DNA of 64,000 bases from Lampris incognitus (GCF_029633865.1 NC_079213.1:109664582-109728581), one strand, 5' to 3'; positions 11,619 to 23,009 are shown, counted from the first letter of the stretch. Translations and numbers: made by a program. Notes: generated by a model not told the origin, from the letters alone.

Positions 11619-12051
11619 GGCGGGCGGGCGGGGTAGCGTGGTGGTCTATTCCGTTGCCTACCAACACGGGGATCGACGGTTCAAATCCCCCGTGTTACCT
11701 CCGGCTTGGTCCCTGCAGACACAATTGGCCGTGTCTGTGGGTGGGAAGCCGGATGTGGGTATGTGTCCTGGTCGCTGCACTAGCGCCTCCTCTGGTCGGT
11801 CGGGGCCCATGTTCCTGGGGGGGGGGGGATAGCATGATCCTCCCACGCGCTTCGTCCCCCTGGTGAAACTCCTCACTGTCAGGTGAAAAGAAGCGGCTGG
11901 CGACTCCACATGTATGGGAGGAGACGTGGTGTAGTCTGAAGCCCTCCCCGGGTCAGCAGAGGGGGTGGAGCAGCATCCGGGACGGCTCGGAAGAGTGGGG
12001 CTACTTGGCTGGATACAATTGGGGAGAAAAAAGGGGGGGGCAACAAAATAA
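11619..12051 (+). mobile_element. tRNA-derived SINE, full copy with 15-bp target duplication
   Basis: The head at about 11629..11710 has an A-box-like GTAGCGTGGTGGTCTATTCC and a B box GGTTCAAATCC, followed by a conserved body (ACACAATTGGCCGTGTCTG) and an A/G-rich tail ending ACAAAATAAA. Flanks are AGTGTGGTCTTTAAG (11604..11618) and AGTGTGGTCTGTAAG (12052..12066), a 15-bp duplication with one mismatch. Related copies are at 30007..30414 (minus, full) and 22825..23009 (3' part). The Pol III boxes are SINE promoters, not a tRNA gene. Confidence 0.9.
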
Positions 12052-12444
12052 AGTGTGGTCTGTAAGTGCTTTCATTCTACCTCTCTTGACCTCATATTAC
12101 CTCATTTCCTGTGAGGAGGAAGCACAGTCGATAGTAACAATACTTCAGCAGGTGCAAATAGGACACTTTTTTACCTTATGTTCTGCTTTGTCCAACTTGG
12201 CAACCTATTTCCCACCTATCTGCCCTAAGCCTGTAGGATTATCAAAGACCCCTGCCCCCCCAACTGTGGACTGTTCCATCTGCTACCGTCAGGCGAGCGG
12301 TACCGCGGCCTCAAAGCCCGGACCAGCAGGCTCCACAACAGCTTTTTCCACCAAGCAACCGGGCTTTGGAAGAAAGACCATTAAAGACACTAAGCCTGGT
12401 GCCGGACTGGTGGTGCTGACTTGTGGTCTTCAGCCGGTCATCAG

Positions 12445-12533
<89 letters not shown>

Positions 12534-12543
12534 GTAGCTTGGC

Positions 12544-12954
12544 CAGTGTTGTAGTCGAGTCACTAAACCTCGAGTCTGAGTTGAGTCTCGAGTCCCCAGT
12601 GTTCGAGTCCGAGTCATCAAGGTTGAGTCTGAGTCGAGTTCCAAGATGGGTTCCATTGCTGCACTCTGGCACCGTAAAAAAGCTGACGTACAAATAATTA
12701 TTATAATTAGAAATTAATATAGCTATTAATATCTTATGCCAATTTATTAGGGCCTTTTACCCAAAACAAAACAAAAAACAGTCTTTACCAATTAACAAGT
12801 CCGAGTCCTCATCTCCAACTTTCGAGTCCGAATGCAGTCAATGCTCGAGTCCAAGTCCGAGTCCGAATGCAGTCAATGCTCGAGTCCGAGTCCGAATCAT
12901 CAGTGCTCGAGTCCAAGTCGAGTCCGAGTCCTGGATTCGAGTACTACAACACTG
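12544..12954 (+). mobile_element. Non-autonomous hAT-like element, copy 1 of the triplication
   Basis: Ends CAGTGTTGTAGT and ACTACAACACTG are inverted, and the element is flanked by AGCTTGGC at 12536..12543 and 12955..12962, a perfect 8-bp duplication as for hAT. Inside are two arrays of the GAGTCC(AA) hexamer around an AT-rich centre (AAAGCTGACGTACAAATAAT). No coding capacity. Confidence 0.85.
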
Positions 12955-13010
12955 AGCTTGGCATATACACATATGCGTCCAACTACACACACACATGTAT
13001 TAAGGCTGGG

Positions 13011-13047
<37 letters not shown>

Positions 13048-13057
13048 GTAGCTTGGC

Positions 13058-13512
13058 CAGTGTTGTAGTCGAGTCACTAAACCTCGAGTCTGAGTTGAGT
13101 CTCGAGTCCCCAGTGTTCGAGTCCGAGTCCAAGTCCGAGTCCCCAAAGAAGAGCCCGAGTCCGAGTCATCAAGGTTGAGTCTGAGTCAAGTTCCATGATG
13201 GGTTCCATTGCTGCACTCTGGCACCGTAAAAAAGCTGACGTACAAGTAATTATCATAATTAGAAATTAATATAGCTATTAATATCTTATGCCAATTTATT
13301 AGGGCCTTTTACCCAAAACAAAACAAAAAACAGTCTTTACCAATTAACAAGTCCGAGTCCTCATCTCCAACTTTCGAGTCCGAATGCAGTCAATGCTCGA
13401 GTCCAAGTCCGAGTCCGAATGCAGTCAATGCTCGAGTCCAAGTCCGAGTCCGAATCATCAGTGCTCGAGTCCAAGTCGAGTCCGAGTCCTGGATTCGAGT
13501 ACTACAACACTG
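13058..13512 (+). mobile_element. Non-autonomous hAT-like element, copy 2 of the triplication
   Basis: Same ends and same 8-bp flanks (13050..13057 and 13513..13520). The left GAGTCC array has gained CAAAGAAGAGCC-type units relative to copy 1. Length is 455 bp. Confidence 0.85.
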
Positions 13513-13568
13513 AGCTTGGCATATACACATATGCGTCCAACTACACACACACATGTATTAAGGCTGGG

Positions 13569-13601
<33 letters not shown>

Positions 13602-13611
13602 GTAGCTTGGC

Positions 13612-14223
13612 CAGTGTTGTAGTCGAGTCACTAAACCTCGCGTCTGAGTTGAGTCTCGAGTCCCCAGTGTTCGAGTCCGAGTCCAAGTCCGAGTCCCCAA
13701 AGAAGAGTCCGAGTCATCAAGGCTGAGTCTGAGTCGAGTTCCAAGATGGGTTCCATTGCTGCACTCTGGCACCGTAAAAAAGCTGACGTACAAATAATTA
13801 TTATAATTAGAAATATAGCTATTAATATCTTATGCCAAATTATTAGGGCCTATTACCCAAAACAAAACAAAAAACAGTCTTTACCAATTAACAAGTCCGA
13901 GTCCTCATCTCCAACTTTCGAGTCCGAATGCAGTCAATGCTCGAGTCCAAGTCGAGTCCGAATGCAGTCAATGCTCGAGTCCGAGTCCGAATGCAGTCAA
14001 TGCTCGAGTCCAAGTCCGAGTCCGAATCATCAGTGCTCGAGTCCAAGTCGAGTCCGAATGCAGTCAATGCTCGAGTCCAAGTCCGAGTCCGAATGCAGTC
14101 AATGCTCGAGTCCAAGTCCGAGTCCGAATGCAGTCAATGCTCGAGTCCGAGTCCGAGTCCGAATGCAGTCAATGCTCGAGTCCAAGTCGAATCCGAGTCC
14201 TGGATTCGAGTACTACAACACTG
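13612..14223 (+). mobile_element. Non-autonomous hAT-like element, copy 3, expanded right array
   Basis: Same ends and flanks (13604..13611 and 14224..14231). The right array of GAATGCAGTCAATGCTCGAG units is expanded to about eight copies, making this the longest of the three at 612 bp. It shows continued minisatellite expansion after triplication. Confidence 0.85.
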
Positions 14224-14285
14224 AGCTTGGCATATACAAATATGCAAACAACTACACACACATATACACATGTATTAAGGCTGGG

Positions 14286-14320
<35 letters not shown>

Positions 14321-14324
14321 TGTG

Positions 14325-15600
14325 TTATTGTTCCTGCTTTTTTGTGCTGTGTTGTTGTTATTTCGCTGCTTGGCCGAAACTGGAGAATTTTGCTCTCTCG
14401 GACTTTTATAACGAGACGGAACCGACACAGAACCTTGAAACTCCCCGCGACGCTCTTCCCGGGCTTTTTCCCCATTTCTCCCCTCCCGGCGGGGGCTCCT
14501 TTTCTCGCGGAGTTCTTCCTCATCTTCATCGGTGATGTAGCTGTAGGTGGTGTCGTTTTCTGTGTCAACCTGTTTTCGCTCGGGGGCCACGTGAAGCCCG
14601 CCGAGACCGAAGCTGTGATGGAGAGGAGTATAAATAAACCTGACTCCTTACTTCCCTCGGTGTTAATTACCCCGCGCGCGCGCGCGGGGGGGGGGTGCGT
14701 GAGTGCGCGCGCGCGCGTGTGTGTGACGTCACCGTATTACTTCAAGCTTGTTAGTAGAAATTCCCACCATCCTGACAACCTCTCGCCAAGAAGTAGCTAG
14801 TTTAAAACGCGTGTATCTAATTAAATTGCGTCTACTTTGCACCTCAATGGAGAATGTGAGAGAAACCTAGGCGGCACGAACCCCCTCGGAGCTCTTCCTC
14901 CTCACTTTGTCTTTTTGTGTCTCCCCCTCTCTCCCTCCCCCTCCCTCTCTCTCCGTGCTCTGCCGTATGTAATGAGCTAAGCAGTGGAGTGTAAGCAGCT
15001 TCTAAGATAATGAGGCGCGGTTCCCCTGGGAGTCAATATGGGCTCACAACTTTAATATACCATTACTTTCTGCCAGCAAATGAAAGGCTAGAGAAGGAGA
15101 GCTGCATGGTGCTCAAGGAGCAACGGGAGCTGTCCCTGCCTTCATCTGACCACGCAGCAGTTGTGATCCCTGCAAAACTCCACCGTTTGGTAGTTGGGCA
15201 ACACCGTTGGCACCGACCAATTTGAGGGACCCCCCCCCCCCCTCAGATGCATCCTGCGTCTGCGGCGGCTGCAGAAAGCGCCACGTGGAACACGACACGA
15301 GATGACTTGTCGACACGGGTGCGCACGTGTAGACAGCGCGCATGGGTGGCATTACGGTTGGGGACGGCTCGGCAGGCCCTCCTCAGCGCTGGGACGGGAC
15401 GGCCGAGGTGGATTTCTACGTAACGGCCTCGTTATTCCACTTGGAGGCCGGGCACGCTCAGGCTGAAGTAATGAGCCCCCCCTCCCTCACTAGCTGGCGA
15501 GTATTCCCTTTTTTTTCAAGAGGGCGCATGATGGATTCGTCCTGATTATAAGTGCTGTTTAGATACGCCGTCAGCGGGCTCCTGTAAATGTCCAGATTTC
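14325..15600. other. CpG-rich unique block with promoter-like motifs
   Basis: GC-rich and visibly rich in CpG, unlike its neighbours. It contains a CACGTG E-box (14588..14593), TATAAATA (14629..14636), alternating (CG)n/(TG)n runs (14670..14724) and a full CRE (14724..14731). Segment 14960..15110 looks unique. No exon was recognised. It may be a promoter, a CpG island or conserved non-coding DNA. Confidence 0.4.
14724..14731. promoter_or_regulatory. Full palindromic CRE (TGACGTCA)
   Basis: Perfect 8-bp CREB/ATF consensus directly after an alternating CG/TG tract in a CpG-rich block, about 95 bp downstream of TATAAATA. Motif match only; occupancy is unknown. Confidence 0.45.
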
Positions 15601-15864
15601 CATTTCCATTTCGTTTTTTTTTTTTTTGTCGATTTCTTCAACTCATCTATAGAACCGCATCCGTGCAGCATTCAAGGCCAACGAGTACCTGTACCCGTAT
15701 AGTACATGCAACCCGATACCTTGATTGCTCAGAGTTACCACTTAGAGGCAACATTTCAACTGAAGTAGTGACGTGGTTTGAAATAACAGGATTTCGGCAA
15801 TATCCGGGTGGAGGTTTTTTTGTTCTTAGTGCTCAATTTAAAATGACGGGGTGGCAGAAGCTCA

Positions 15865-16080
15865 GGAGGCAGAGAGCAGGTCATCTTGTAATTCACCCTG
15901 CAGAAGTGTTGAGGTGTCCCTCAGCAAGGCACCTAACCTCTAACTGCTTCCGATGAGGTGTTTGTTACCTTGCGTGGTTTCACACCACCGCCGGTGTATG
16001 ACAGTACACGTGTTTGGGTGAATGTGCATTAATTATAAAGCGCCTGGGAAAAACGCACTACATATAAATACAGTCCATTT
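15865..16080 (+). mobile_element. 3' portion of a common fish SINE/LINE-tail repeat
   Basis: Contains CCCTCAGCAAGGCACCTAAC and ends AAAGCGCCTGGGAAAAACGC then ATATAAATACAGTCCATTTA, the typical tail of a widespread fish retroposon. No target duplication was identified. Confidence 0.65.
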
Positions 16081-16084
16081 AAAG

Positions 16085-16164
16085 TATACTGCTGGAATAG
16101 GCTCCAGCATCCCCGCGACCCTGAGAACAGGATAAGTGGCTCAGCTAATGGATGGATGGATGGT
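16085..16164 (+). mobile_element. 3' fragment of the GGATGG-tailed tRNA-SINE
   Basis: Reads AGGCTCCAGCATCCCCGCGA then CCTGAGAACAGGATAAG and ends (GGAT)n. Same family as 42607..42980, opposite strand. Confidence 0.8.
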
Positions 16165-16320
16165 TACTACCAGAGTAGTGATGCTCTACTTCCTGACCTA
16201 AAACAAGCATATTGAACCATTTTCAATGTCTTCCTTTGTGAGTTTTCTATCTGGATGTGTTGCTAATACCATAAAAGACGTGTTCCAATAGGAAAGCATA
16301 GACATTTATGAAAGAAAAAT

Positions 16321-16561
16321 GGTAACCCTGTAATTTATAGGCCTTTAATTTCATAGTAATTGTGAATAAATTGCGAAGAAATTATGTAGTAATGTGAAGA
16401 AATTGCTGCAATAATTCCCCATTATTCTACTACAACTTGTCATTTTATTGATTTTACTTCACTGTTATTTCTTAGCAAGTTCTTCACAATTACCACATAA
16501 TTTATTTGCAATTTCCTCACACTTATGATGTAATTGATGGTCTGTAAATGATAGGGTTACC
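16321..16561. mobile_element. hAT-type MITE with 8-bp target duplication
   Basis: Ends GGTAACCCT and AGGGTTACC are inverted; the similarity continues inward through AGAAATTATGT(A/G)GTAAT-type sequence. Flanks are AGAAAAAT (16313..16320) and AGAAACAT (16562..16569), one mismatch. AT-rich, 241 bp, non-coding. Confidence 0.85.
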
Positions 16562-16569
16562 AGAAACAT

Positions 16570-17165
16570 TCTGATAAAGCAAACGGCTGAACAAAAACCT
16601 AGCTGTCTTTAATGGCGTTACACTTACTCAGATGTTGGTCTCAAACGAATTAATATGGTGCGATAAAGGCGCTTGCGTGACTATTTCTAAAGTAAACGAC
16701 GCCTTTGTCAGTGTATGACTGCATCATAAGTCTGCATATGTACCAGTGGATCAATCCCCAGTCCAAAGCCCTGCACATTACAATTAATGCATGTAGATAA
16801 TTTATGTTCTGTTTCAGCAGCATTGGCAGTAGAGGTCTTATGCACTCATGATGAAAGGCCGCCATGTCTCTCTGCCAGATTCCACTGACAGTATTGCTGC
16901 CAACACGAAAAAGCTCCCATGGTACAATATGCCACCATTGTGTTTCATGTAGGTTGCAAAAACTCAGTAGGAGCAAATCACTGCTTCATCATAAGAAAAA
17001 GAAGAAGAAAAAGGCAAAATATATTTGTCCTGATGTCAATTTTGGGGAAAATTGGATGATTTTTTTGGAATTTTTCTGTAAGCTGCCTGTTTTGTGGTAG
17101 ATTTAACCACGTTTTGGTGTTTTTCCAAGTTATGTTGTATCCTTGATTTGGATTCTAGTCTCATT
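16570..17165. other. Unique AT-rich sequence, no gene seen
   Basis: Two overlapping open frames around 16650..16976 are short and without known motifs. A purine run (AAGAAGAAGAAAAAG) lies near 16996. Nothing else was recognised. Confidence 0.4.
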
Positions 17166-17480
17166 TGAGTTACTCAAATCAAATCAATTTTATTTGTATA
17201 GCCCAATACCACAAATTACAAATATGCCTCAGCGGGCTTAACAGCAACACAGCATCCTGTCCTTAGACCCTCTCATCGGATGAGGAACAACTCCCTAAAA
17301 AAAACCCTTTAGCAGGGAGAAAACATAGGAAGAAAGCTCAGGGAGAGCAACAGAGGAGGGATCTCTCTCCCGAGACGGACAGCGTGCGATGGATGTTGTG
17401 TTCACTCAATTTACACAATACAGCATTGAAAGAGGAGAACAGAATTATAATGGACAAAACATTTACTCACCACATTGTAA
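17166..17480 (-). repeat. Fish LINE 3' UTR fragment
   Basis: Begins ATCAATTTTATTTGTATAGC and continues with CAGCGGGCTTAACAGC and ACCCTCTCATCGGATGAGGA, a common repeat in fish genomes. A shorter relative is at 34790..34880. The RT part is absent. Confidence 0.7.
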
Positions 17481-18294
17481 AGGTTCACTTCACATAAGGT
17501 ACAACGGACACTAAACAGTGTCGTGTTGTTGGCTTGGCTCGGCACATAGGACAGACATGTGCATCACTTTATTTCTAGGGAGTGACAGGTAGCATGGCTA
17601 TTGTCATGTCTGCAAACCGATTTTGTGTGCATCGTGTGCATTGCGTGCTCTGTGACCAACAGAGTGCTCCAGCCTGCCTGTGTTTAATACAGTGATGCAT
17701 AGCTAAAATGAAATCACAGGTAATTGATGACCTCGACTTTCGCCTTTCCGGCTCCTGTTCCCCGAGAGAAAGTCGCACCGTTTATGTTCCCTCCGTTCGC
17801 ACGACAAGAGATCCTCGAGCCGTCTCGCGCTATGTTCGTTGCCCCCGTTGCGTGAGCTAAAGTGCCATTCATGTCCGTGATCTGGCCCTTGTGCAGGCAT
17901 CCGTAAGCAGCCTCCCTCTGCGTGTGTCATGTGTGGAGCGTGGGGGCTTAGCTGTCTTGGAGCTCCGCTGGTGTGAAGCCCAGGGCGCCCGCCTGCCACC
18001 TGGGTCCCCAGCACAGCAGCAACGTGACGGATATCACGGCTGTCTGGCCCCAGGCCCCTTCAGACGCCTGATGGATACCCTTACACGGGCTTCCGCTTGT
18101 TTTGCATGAGGGGGGGGTGGGGGTGGGGGGTGTTACCGTGGCACACCTGGGGGGGACCCTAATTAGCTTGTCATCAAAGTGCCCGGAAATATGATGAGTG
18201 TGTTTACAAATGCAAGCTTACAGTTTCCAACTCTTTCTTTCAAGCGCACACATCCTGTACACAATCTCGAACACACAATCAATCCTGTCCACGA
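17481..18294. other. Unique sequence, no gene seen
   Basis: A moderately GC-rich block with poly-G runs near 18110..18135. No coding pattern was recognised. Confidence 0.4.
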
Positions 18295-18312
18295 CCGGGC
18301 GCGTGCGCGCGC

Positions 18313-18357
<45 letters not shown>
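18295..18357. repeat. (CG)n/(CA)n compound microsatellite
   Basis: GGGCGCGTGCGCGCGCACAC leads into a pure CA run. The alternating purine-pyrimidine tract could adopt Z-DNA; that is inference. Confidence 0.95.
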
Positions 18358-18358
<1 letters not shown>

Positions 18359-19321
18359 CTGATGCTGAAAGCACTTTAAATCACGTGTCTTTGCCCTGGC
18401 CGGTATATTTAAGCATGTAGCCCATCATTTACTATATATTAATACCTCCCCCGTCTCAGTGGAGGGTAGGACGGCAGGCTCAATGGTCGGCGCTGAGGCA
18501 GGTTGGGGTGGTGCAGATCCTGGGGGGGTGGGGGGGGTCAAGGGGGACGTGTCCCCTCCAACTTCTGAAAAACATGAAGTTGCCCCCCCCCCCCATAAAT
18601 TATTTCTAAATAAATTATGTAATTGAAAAAAAATGTATCTAATAGAATCATAAATCAGATTTCCATACCGGATCGGTCGAGGCCCGGGTTAGCAACGACT
18701 GCCACCAGTGCTGTTGGCCTGCAGGGTGCTGGTGGAAACTATGCTACTGTTAGGCGAAGGAGAAGGAGAGGGAGAAGGCATGTCCAGGGGCAGCGGGAGA
18801 GGAGGAAGGGCAGGAGCGTGGAGGAGAGCGTCGTCAGTAAATCTGAATGTTGGCACTGTGACTGGTAAAGGGAGAGAGCTGGCTGATATGATGGAGAGAA
18901 GGAAGGTAGGCATACTGTGTGTGCAAGAGACCAGGTGGAAGGGGAGTAAGGCCAGGAGTATCGGAGGTGGGTTCAAACTCTTCTACCATGGTGCGAATGG
19001 GAGGAGAAATGGGGTAGGGGTCATTCTGAAGGAAGAGTATGTCAAGAGTGTGCTGGAGGTGAAGAGAGTGTCAGACAGAGTGATGAGTATGAAGCTGGAA
19101 ATCGAAGGTGTATTGCTGAATGTTATCAGCACATATGCCCCACAAGTTGGGTGTGAGATGGAAGAGAAAGAAGAATTCTGGAGTGAGTTGGACGACGTGG
19201 TGGAGAGGGTACCCAAGGAGGAGAGAGTCGTGATTGGGGCGGACTTCAATGGGCATGTTGGTGAAGGGAACAGAGGTGATGAGGAGGTGATGGGTTGGTA
19301 TGGTGTCAAGGAGAGAAATGT

Positions 19322-20230
19322 CAAGTCAAGCCAATTAGGTTTTATTTGTCCCCAGAGGGGTAATTGTTGTGTAGCAGTGGCAACATTTAAACACACAAAC
19401 ACTCCACAGAACACATAAGGCAAATAAATACAAATAAAGACAACATGTAGTGAGGAGAACAAAGCCAGCGAAAAGCAACGCAACAGTAAACAGTGTGAGC
19501 AGTGTTTATCAAGGTGGAGCTGGTGGTACCTCTTACTATTGGAGTTTAGCAGTGAAATGGCTGAGGGAATGAAGGAGTGTTTGTACCTGTTGGTTTTGAC
19601 TACTGGGTATTTGAAGCGGGAACCAGAAGGCAAGGTCTGAAACTCTAGGTGTGTGTGTTTGTGTGTTTGTGTGTGTGTGTGGGGGGGCTGTCAGACGGGA
19701 TGGATTCTGCTTTCCTTAACATCCGCTTGTTATATAAATCAGAGAGACTTTTCTGTTGGGTACCTGTGACACTACTGCAGACCTTGAGCACTTTTGTTAG
19801 TGCATTTTTCTGTTTAAGATTGAGAGAGGCGTACCGAATCAATAAAAGATCCCTAGAACAAAGTCATCAGGGCCCTGTCGACACCGAACTTAGCCAGCTT
19901 CCTCAGACAAAAAAGGCACTGCTGGCTTTTTTTGCATAGCAAATTGGTATTACAATCAAAGTTCAGCTTGTTATCAAGTATAGTGCCCAACTACTTGTAT
20001 GACTCAACAATTTCAACTTCATGACAGGACTAAATGCAAAGAGTCAAGAGTATCAAGTGAACTCGCTAGTTTACACTATGGGAGACTTGAAGATGTGCCT
20101 AGTAAAAGGTCAACGTTATGCCTTGGTCTCCAGTCCATTCATTACTAATATAAGTGCTATAAAGTACAAGACAATGACCATTAATCTTAGTTTTGACTGG
20201 GTTGGTGGGATTATGTCTAAAGTCAATCCC
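19322..20230 (-). mobile_element. 5'-truncated Rex1/L2-like LINE 3' end nested in the RTE LINE
   Basis: On the minus strand it reads LPSGSRFKYPVVKTNRYKHS and SFIPSAISLLN, the C-terminus of a fish Rex1/L2-type LINE protein, followed by a 3' UTR ending CTTGACTTGACA. The host LINE is interrupted between its NV and EGQM codons; AATGT occurs at both edges (19317..19321 and 20231..20235). A (GT)n run lies at about 19650..19680. The upstream part to 20230 is LINE sequence with no intact frame. Confidence 0.75.
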
Positions 20231-21232
20231 AATGTTGAAGGACAGATGGTGGTGGATTTTGCGAAAAGGGTGGAAAGGGCTGTGGTGAATACATATTTCA
20301 AGAAGAGGGAGGAACACAGGGTGATGTACAAGAGTGGAGGAAAGTGCACACAGGTGGACTATATCTTATGCAGGAGGCGCGATCTGAAAGGAATTGGAGA
20401 CTGCAAGGTGGTGACAGGGGGAACGTAGCTAGGCAGCATCGGATGGTGGTCTGTAGGATGACTTTGGAGACCAAGAAGAGGAAGCGAGTAAAGGCAGAGC
20501 CAAGGATCAAATGGTGGAAGTTGAAGAAGGGAGACTGTTGTGTGGCGTTCAGGGAGGAGTTAAGACAGGCACTGGGTGGTAGTGAAGAGTTGCCGGATGG
20601 CTGGAAAACCACTGCAGAAATAGTGAGGGAGACAGCTAGGAAGGTACTTGGTGTGTCATCAGGACAGAGGAAGGAAGACAAGGAGACTTGGTGGCGGAAT
20701 GAGGAAGTACAGCAAAGTATACAGAGGAAGAGGTTGGCAAAGAAATGGGATAGTCAGAGAGATGAAGAAAGTAGACAGGAGTACAAGGAGATGCAGCCTA
20801 AAGCGAAGAGAGAGGTGGCAAAGGCAAAGAAAAAGGGGTATGGCGAGTTGTATGAGAGGTTAGACACTAAGGAAGGAGAAAAGGACTCATACTGATTGGC
20901 TAGACAGAGGAATTGAGCTGGGAAAGATGTGCAGCAGGTTAGGGCGATCAAGGATAGAAATGGAAATGTGCTGACAAGTGAGGAGAGTGTGTTGAGAAGG
21001 TAGAAGGAGTAGGTTGGGGGGCTGATGGATGAAGAAAATGAGAGAGAGAATAGAGAGAGAGAGAGAAGGTTGGATGATGTGGGGATAGTGAATCAGAAAG
21101 TGCAGTGGATTGGCGAGGATGAAGCGAGGGCATCTATGAAGAGGATGAAGAATGAAAAGGCAGTTGGTCCTGATTACATTCCTGTGGAGGCATGGAGGTG
21201 TTTAGGAGAGATGGCAGTGGAGTTTTTAACTA

Positions 21233-21611
21233 TACTTAGCACAAAAAGTAAGGAAATGTGTGTTTGGTAGATTATTTCTTTGTTGTAACAATGCTTCTTG
21301 GCAATACATCTTATAGCATTGGAAAGCCTGTTTATTTCCCTTTTAAATGGGGCCACATTTGTGAGGAACATGCATTTGTGGGATGAGCAGCAGAGCTGAG
21401 TATGTGGGTTGCACCCATGAAAAATGTGCCAAATCTTCTCTGCCAATGCCAAGCAGCTTATTTTGCTGCTGCTATTGACTCTTGTTTTGAGCTTCTGGTA
21501 CCCCAGGTGCTGACAATCAGGTGCCTGATATAAGATTTATTGCCAAGAAGCATTGTTACAACAAAGAAATAATCTACCAAACACAAAATTCCTTCCTTTT
21601 TGTGCTAAGTT
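21233..21611. mobile_element. Mariner-type MITE with TA duplication, nested in the RTE LINE
   Basis: Terminal inverted repeats of about 75 bp start (T/A)ACTTAGCACAAAAAG at both ends. TA flanks both sides (21231..21232, 21612..21613). The host LINE without the insert reads AACTAGATTGTTTAAC, matching the uninterrupted paralogue at 32893..32908 (AACTAGACTGTTTAAC). A second copy is at 49557..50130. Confidence 0.88.
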
Positions 21612-22824
21612 TAGATTGTTTAACACAATCTTGGGAAGTGAGAGGATGCCTGAGGAGTGGAGAAGAAGCATACTGGTACCGATTTTCAAAAGTAAGGGCG
21701 ATGTGCAGAACTGTAGCAACTGCAGAAGTATAAAGTTGATCAACCACAGCATGAAGATATGGGAAAGAGTAATAGAAGCTAGGTTAAGAGAAGAAGCGGT
21801 GATGATCAGCGAGCAGCAGTATGGTTTCATGCCGCGAAAGAGCACCACAGATGTGATGTTTGCTTTGAGAATGTTGATGGAGAAGTATAGAGAAGGCCAG
21901 AAAGAGTTGCACTGTGTCTTTGTAGATTTAGAGAAAGCATACGACAGGGTGCCGAGAGAGGAGGTGTGGTATTGTGTGAGGAAGTCGGGAGTTGCAGAGA
22001 TGTAGGAGTGGTGCAGGATATGTATGAGGGAAGTGTGACAGTGGTGAGGTGTGTGGTTGGAATGACAGATGGGTTCAAGGTGGAGGTGGGATTACATCAA
22101 GGATCAGCTCTGAGCCCTTTGTTGTTTGCAATGGTGATGGACAGGTTGACGGAAGAGATCAGGCAGGAGTCTCAGTGGACTATGATGTTTGCAGATGACA
22201 TTGTGGTCTGTAACGAGAATAGGGAGCAGGTTGATGAGACCCTGGAGAGGTGGAGGTATGCACTGGAGAGAAGGGGGATGAAAGTCAGTAGGAGCAAGAC
22301 GGAATACATATGCATGAATGAGAGGACAGTGGAATGGTGATGATGCAAGGAGTAGAGGTGACTAAGGCATATGAGTTTAAATACTTGGGGTCAACTGTCC
22401 AAAGTCATGGGGAGTGCTGCAGAGAGGTGAAGAAGAGAGTGCAGGCAGGGTGGAGTGGGTGGGGAAGAGTGTCAGGAGTGATTTGTGACAGAAAGGTACC
22501 AGCAAGAGTTAAAGGGAAGGTTCACAAGAAGGTTGTGAGACCAGCTATGTTGTATGGTTTGGAGACAGTGGCACTGATGAAAAGACAGGAGGCGGAGCTG
22601 GAGGTGGCAGACTTGAAGATGCTAAGATTTTCATTGGGAGTGACGAAGAAGGACAGGATTAGGAACAAGTATATTAGAGGGACCGCTCAGGTTGGACGGT
22701 TTGGAGACAAAGCAAGAGAGGCCAGATTGCGATGGTTTGGACATGTGTGGAGGAGAGATGCTGGGTATATCGGGAGAAGGATGCTGAATATGGAGCTGCC
22801 AGGGAAGAGGAGAAGAGGTCGGGC

Positions 22825-23009
22825 GTCCCTACAGACACAATTGGCCGTGTCTGCTGGTGGGAAGTCGGATGTGGGTATTCGTCGTCCTCTGGTCGGTCGG
22901 GGCGCCCCCGGATCGGCAGAGGGGGTGGAGCAGCGACCGGGACGGCTCAAAAAGAGCGGGTAATTGGCCAGATACAAGTGGGGAGAAAAAAGGGGGAAAC
23001 ATTTTTAGA
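22825..23009 (+). mobile_element. tRNA-SINE 3' part with internal deletions
   Basis: Matches 11719..12035 from CAGACACAATTGGCCGTGTC to the tail GGGGAGAAAAAAGGGG, but lacks the head and about half of the body. It sits exactly where RTE copy 2 breaks off. Confidence 0.8.

Larger units (their letters stand above)
12448..14318. repeat. Locus-scale tandem triplication: (CA)n plus hAT-like element
   Basis: A unit of about 0.5 kb occurs three times head to tail. Each unit holds a (CA)n run (12448..12532, 13014..13046, 13571..13600; a closing run at 14288..14318), AGTAGCTTGGC, a GAGTCC-rich element, and the flank from ATATACACATATGC to AAGGCTGGGCCC. The starts of AGTAGCTT are 514 and 554 bp apart. 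Because both insertion flanks are copied with the element, the DNA was duplicated after the transposon landed. Confidence 0.9.
18660..22824 (+). pseudogene. RTE-clade LINE copy 2, near full length, broken
   Basis: 5' UTR at 18666..18720 (CCATACCGGATCGGTCGAGG). The endonuclease frame from about 18840 has LCVQETRW, TYAPQVG and GADFNGHVGEG, and continues after an insertion with GQMVVDFAKR and QVDYILCRRR (20230..20400). The RT part has AVGPDYIPVEAW (21160), VDLEKAYDRVPREE (motif A, 21920), GLHQGSALSPLLF (motif B, 22095), MMFADDIVVC (motif C, 22180) and YLGSTVQ (22380). The C-terminal region keeps RGTAQVGRFGDKAREARLRW and is cut at 22824 by a SINE fragment. Stops at 20893 and 21001 and frameshifts near 22005 and 22337 kill it. 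Insertions: 19322..20230 and 21233..21611. Clade by motif recognition. Confidence 0.85.

Noticed and set aside
11629..11710. Possible tRNA gene (A and B boxes)
   Set aside because: Head of a SINE: body, tail and target duplication are present, and related copies occur elsewhere.
18983..19633. 216-codon minus-strand frame as a new gene
   Set aside because: Its first ~32 codons are a LINE C-terminus; the rest is LINE 3' UTR and antisense to the RTE endonuclease.
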